NCBI GenBank assembly: GCA_947496695.1
Contig: CANMEI010000008.1
Coordinates: 62,001 to 126,000, forward strand
Direction of reading: 5' to 3'
Length of the DNA stretch: 64,000 nucleotides
From: an uncultured Cellulophaga sp.
GTDB taxonomy: Bacteria > Bacteroidota > Bacteroidia > Flavobacteriales > Flavobacteriaceae
Of the stretch, positions 62,501-64,000 are shown one piece after another. Made by a program: the position numbers and the translations under genes. The notes under the pieces are model-generated. The model was not told where the DNA came from, ran no database searches, and saw only the letters and a program-made list of their open reading frames with translations. The first letter of the stretch is position 1, and every line of letters begins with the position of its first letter.

Positions 62501-64000
62501 GTAGTTGTATTTTCAAATACATATCTTACATAAGTTCCTGATCCACCTGTTACAGTATTAATTGTAATGCTAGCGTTATTATCAGTATTTGTATCAGGAG
62601 TACATGTAAATTGTACAACATCAACTAAAGGATTAATTGATACACTTACTGCAGTTGGTTCAACTATTAATATTGAAGCACTATCTGTACTACAATTATT
62701 AGTTGTAGCATCACCTGTAACCGTTACTATATAACCATCAGTTGTATTTGTAGGAGCAAGTCCTGTAAATGTAGCTGAAGTATTTGTAGTACTTATAGGT
62801 GCAATACTTTGTGGTGTACCATCTAATGAAGTAATTTCAAAAGTATATGGTCCTGTACCATTATCTAAAGTTGTTACCGTTATAGTTCCATTATCATCAC
62901 CAGCACAAGTAATATCAGTTGAAGCTATTGTATTAATTTCTGGTTCAACAGCATCTTCAACTTCTATTGTAAATACTTTTGAACATTCGGGGCCAGTAGT
63001 ATTGTTATCATAAATAGTTACAGTATATGTATCAACAACGGTTAAACTAGCAACAAAAGGGTTGGTAGTTAATGCAGTTCTTGAAACTACTGTACCTAAT
63101 GTGTTTGTAATTTCATAATCATAACTACCAGACCCATTTATAGCTTCAATTGTAATTTCAGCAGTGCCAGGAGTACAATCCATTAATTTAGTAAGCTGAA
63201 CATTAGCTTCTAATATAGGATGTATAGTTGCGGTATCCGTTGCAGTACATCCATTGCTATCTTTTATAAAAATAGTATAAGTACCATTAGCTAAATTTGT
63301 AAATGATCCTCCATTATCAAGATATGTTGTACCACCATCAATAGAATATAAAATTTCAGTAGCTATACTTGTTGCATTAATTTGTAAAGTATTTGGTATT
63401 GCACAATTATTTACATCTATACTATCTATTGTTGGGTTAGGAGTTAATGTCATTATAACATCTCCTAAATCTTTAGCACAACTATATTGATCTTGAATAG
63501 TTACGTTATAAGTACCTGCAGGTGAATTAGCAGGAATTTCAATTGGATTATCCGTAGTACCAGTAATAGTTGTAAAAGGTGCAGGACCAGTTACAGTAAA
63601 TGTATAAGTACCGCCACCTCCATTGATGTTTTCTATTTGAATAAGACCAGATGTAGCACAAGAAATATCTTGAATTTTATTTAATGTTGCTGTAATATCA
63701 TCTAATTCCTCAAGTAGTAAATTTTCTGATGCAGATATACAACTGTCTACTCCACTATCTCTTTCTGTTACTTGAATAAAATATTCACCAGCTCCTAAAC
63801 CAGAAACTGTTACAGTTTGTGGAGACAAAAAAGGAATATTACCTCCACTACTATCTATTGATACTGGCGTACCTGTACTCATATTAAATACTTCCCATCT
63901 AAATTCTGTTCCAAATGGAGTTTGATTATCAGTAATTGTATATGTAATACTACCATTACTCATACCAAAACAAGCTGGTATTGATGTTGATGTAATTTCT
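59566..64000 (-). CDS. Giant SprB-like repeat adhesin with T9SS type-B C-terminal domain (5' end outside window)
   Basis: The frame stays open to the right edge: before the ATG at 63963 it reads ITSTSIPACFG, matching the repeat pattern. That ATG is therefore internal and the gene is partial. The visible 1,478 residues consist of about 13-15 repeats of 70-90 residues. Each has a CxGDxxG-type block (ITCAGDDNG, VTCNGDDEN, LDCYGDDTG, INCNGDNTA, MICAGDNNG) and a later GC pair, as in SprB repeats; the paired cysteines probably form disulfides. The last 85 residues (PNFFTPDEDGTNDIWTP...GNFTLYR) are the gliding-associated CHU_C/type-B sorting domain. It should be secreted and attached to the surface through T9SS with the PorP/SprF-like partner. 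Confidence 0.95.
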   Translation of the reverse strand, partial: EITSTSIPACFGMSNGSITYTITDNQTPFGTEFRWEVFNMSTGTPVSIDSSGGNIPFLSPQTVTVSGLGAGEYFIQVTERDSGVDSCISASENLLLEELDDITATLNKIQDISCATSGLIQIENINGGGGTYTFTVTGPAPFTTITGTTDNPIEIPANSPAGTYNVTIQDQYSCAKDLGDVIMTLTPNPTIDSIDVNNCAIPNTLQINATSIATEILYSIDGGTTYLDNGGSFTNLANGTYTIFIKDSNGCTATDTATIHPILEANVQLTKLMDCTPGTAEITIEAINGSGSYDYEITNTLGTVVSRTALTTNPFVASLTVVDTYTVTIYDNNTTGPECSKVFTIEVEDAVEPEINTIASTDITCAGDDNGTITVTTLDNGTGPYTFEITSLDGTPQSIAPISTTNTSATFTGLAPTNTTDGYIVTVTGDATTNNCSTDSASILIVEPTAVSVSINPLVDVVQFTCTPDTNTDNNASITINTVTGGSGTYVRYVFENTTTSTIVQDGTNIEYIETNRLGGDYIITVYDDNGCFDTATVTIQPFVKIYDPTIIVDNSVTCNGDDENITVGVTIDPVTATPNLTYTVTSTNGYNETFNSSLNSQTFTALGIGNYIITITNNDTGCFVTTVHEVKDPKEIEVTAIKLTDENCLNDGVDDGSFSVTIDGYTGSYDYQLYSSDGTSIGTVQTGNTNTPLIIDNLEGGGYYIEITETDATSTFCTDASNVIIINTPEFEITATVSEESNVTCDNDSGSILVDPTGGEAPYTITITSATYTETQTDVSAYLFQDLSAGDFTITITDALGCMNTDYSIELIEPLPITATISADIQLDCYGDDTGFVTATVTSGGLGTLKYQLNTYDASETTIITTSVAQSSNTFSGLFAGKYSITVSDDVSCFGETPIATISDPIDVFGSLTLTQNITCVNDVELLLTANGGTAPYSYSVDGTNYFTFNNGDEHIFNTLPSGNSGAGTYRYYVQDSFNCISTLSNEIVVDEVEPITYNIDTSAATINCNGDNTAIISIRADGGLGNYEYQLLDTATSTTPLETNVNGVFRDLIAGDYYIRIISEDCEEVTTVIEITEPTPLTYTDDYSTMICAGDNNGYITITLTGGSGNYQYAISPNLAQFDDENSFTDLDPGTYIIIAQDTNGCFIQNEYIIEESTEINIVATPTGETCLGNEDGNIDLEITGGVAPYSTRLENTSYVLNQISYTGLASGTHTIYVIDDLGCETNIDVNIDNGVNIKATVQPIYECTGNTPNNSLNVILDDTSVEGMVIYQLDDLNSVDARLEPNFTNISAGDHTLITSLNGCIEIIPFTIEYFEPLTLELQNNTINEITAIADGGKEEYTYFFDSVSNGNDNTIFINQSGTYTVTVVDENGCEAINTIEMEFIDINIPNFFTPDEDGTNDIWTPKNTDGFPNILTIIFDRYGRELYRMGQDDEGWNGMYHNSEVPTGDYWYVIKLKGENDDREFVGNFTLYR

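Noticed and set aside
63961..63963. ATG at 63963 as start of the adhesin
   Set aside because: The same frame continues to the window edge with the residues ACFG, matching the repeat pattern, and no signal peptide follows the ATG.
59566..64000. Regular repeats that might be mistaken for a tandem-DNA or CRISPR-like array
   Set aside because: Repeat units are 210-270 bp, protein-level and diverged at DNA level; there is no constant short repeat with equal spacers. No CRISPR array is seen anywhere in the window.

Overview
The window is low-GC DNA from a member of the Bacteroidota, most likely a flavobacterium (family Flavobacteriaceae). The evidence is a SusC/SusD pair with a FecR/ECF-sigma cassette, a type IX secretion (T9SS) type-B C-terminal domain next to a PorP/SprF-like gene, several CarboxypepD-plug beta-barrel receptors, TAnnTTTG promoter boxes, few Shine-Dalgarno sequences, and the rbfA-LolE-like and rnpA-S41 pairings. 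I cannot name the genus from sequence alone.

Layout. (1) 0-8.1 kb, minus strand: ECF sigma factor, FecR anti-sigma factor, STN-type SusC receptor, SusD lipoprotein and a secreted seven-repeat FG-GAP protein, forming one surface-signalling and uptake locus. (2) 8.3-18.6 kb: tRNA-Met(CAT), methylmalonyl-CoA epimerase, rbfA, a LolC/E-like permease, dusB and lepA, with lepA lying between two related outer-membrane beta-barrel receptors. (3) 18.7-27.6 kb: Na+/H+-type antiporter, divergent from a universal-stress-protein/SulP transporter operon, then a CHASE-PAS histidine kinase with a stand-alone receiver. (4) 27.7-30.8 kb: arsenic operon (arsR, DUF6428, ArsN-like acetyltransferase, arsenate reductase, ACR3 pump) with two copies of a candidate ArsR operator. 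(5) 30.9-38.6 kb: metallo-beta-lactamase-fold hydrolase, subtilase, M1 peptidase, rnpA, S41 peptidase and a sialate-esterase-like SGNH hydrolase. (6) 38.6-41.9 kb: accessory island of single genes bounded by short inverted sequences that look like integron cassette ends. Its first gene appears to fuse a cupin-like region to a SLATT-like two-helix membrane effector, an architecture expected of a defence gene. The second gene is split by a frameshift and the third has a GTG start. (7) 41.9-52.7 kb: P-type ATPase, DUF1275 protein, CrtA-like protein with an unknown partner, acetyltransferase, PqqB-like lipoprotein, peroxiredoxin, small lipoproteins, NlpC/P60 hydrolase and a possible PD-(D/E)XK-like small protein. 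(8) 52.7-64 kb: ElaA-like acetyltransferase, rpiB, a 624-bp AT-rich gap with a repeated 10-mer, rnr, GIN-domain protein, LysE exporter, two tandem tRNA-Cys genes (one abnormal), folB, PorP/SprF-like protein and the C-terminal part of a giant SprB-like adhesin that runs off the right edge.

The strongest candidate for something undescribed is the 38.7-40.2 kb unit. It is 1,500 bp long and its two ends, GTTGTACGC and GCGTACAAC, are exact reverse complements. An imperfect hairpin next to the right end would form a complete attC-like site if the unit were circular. No integrase gene is visible in the window.
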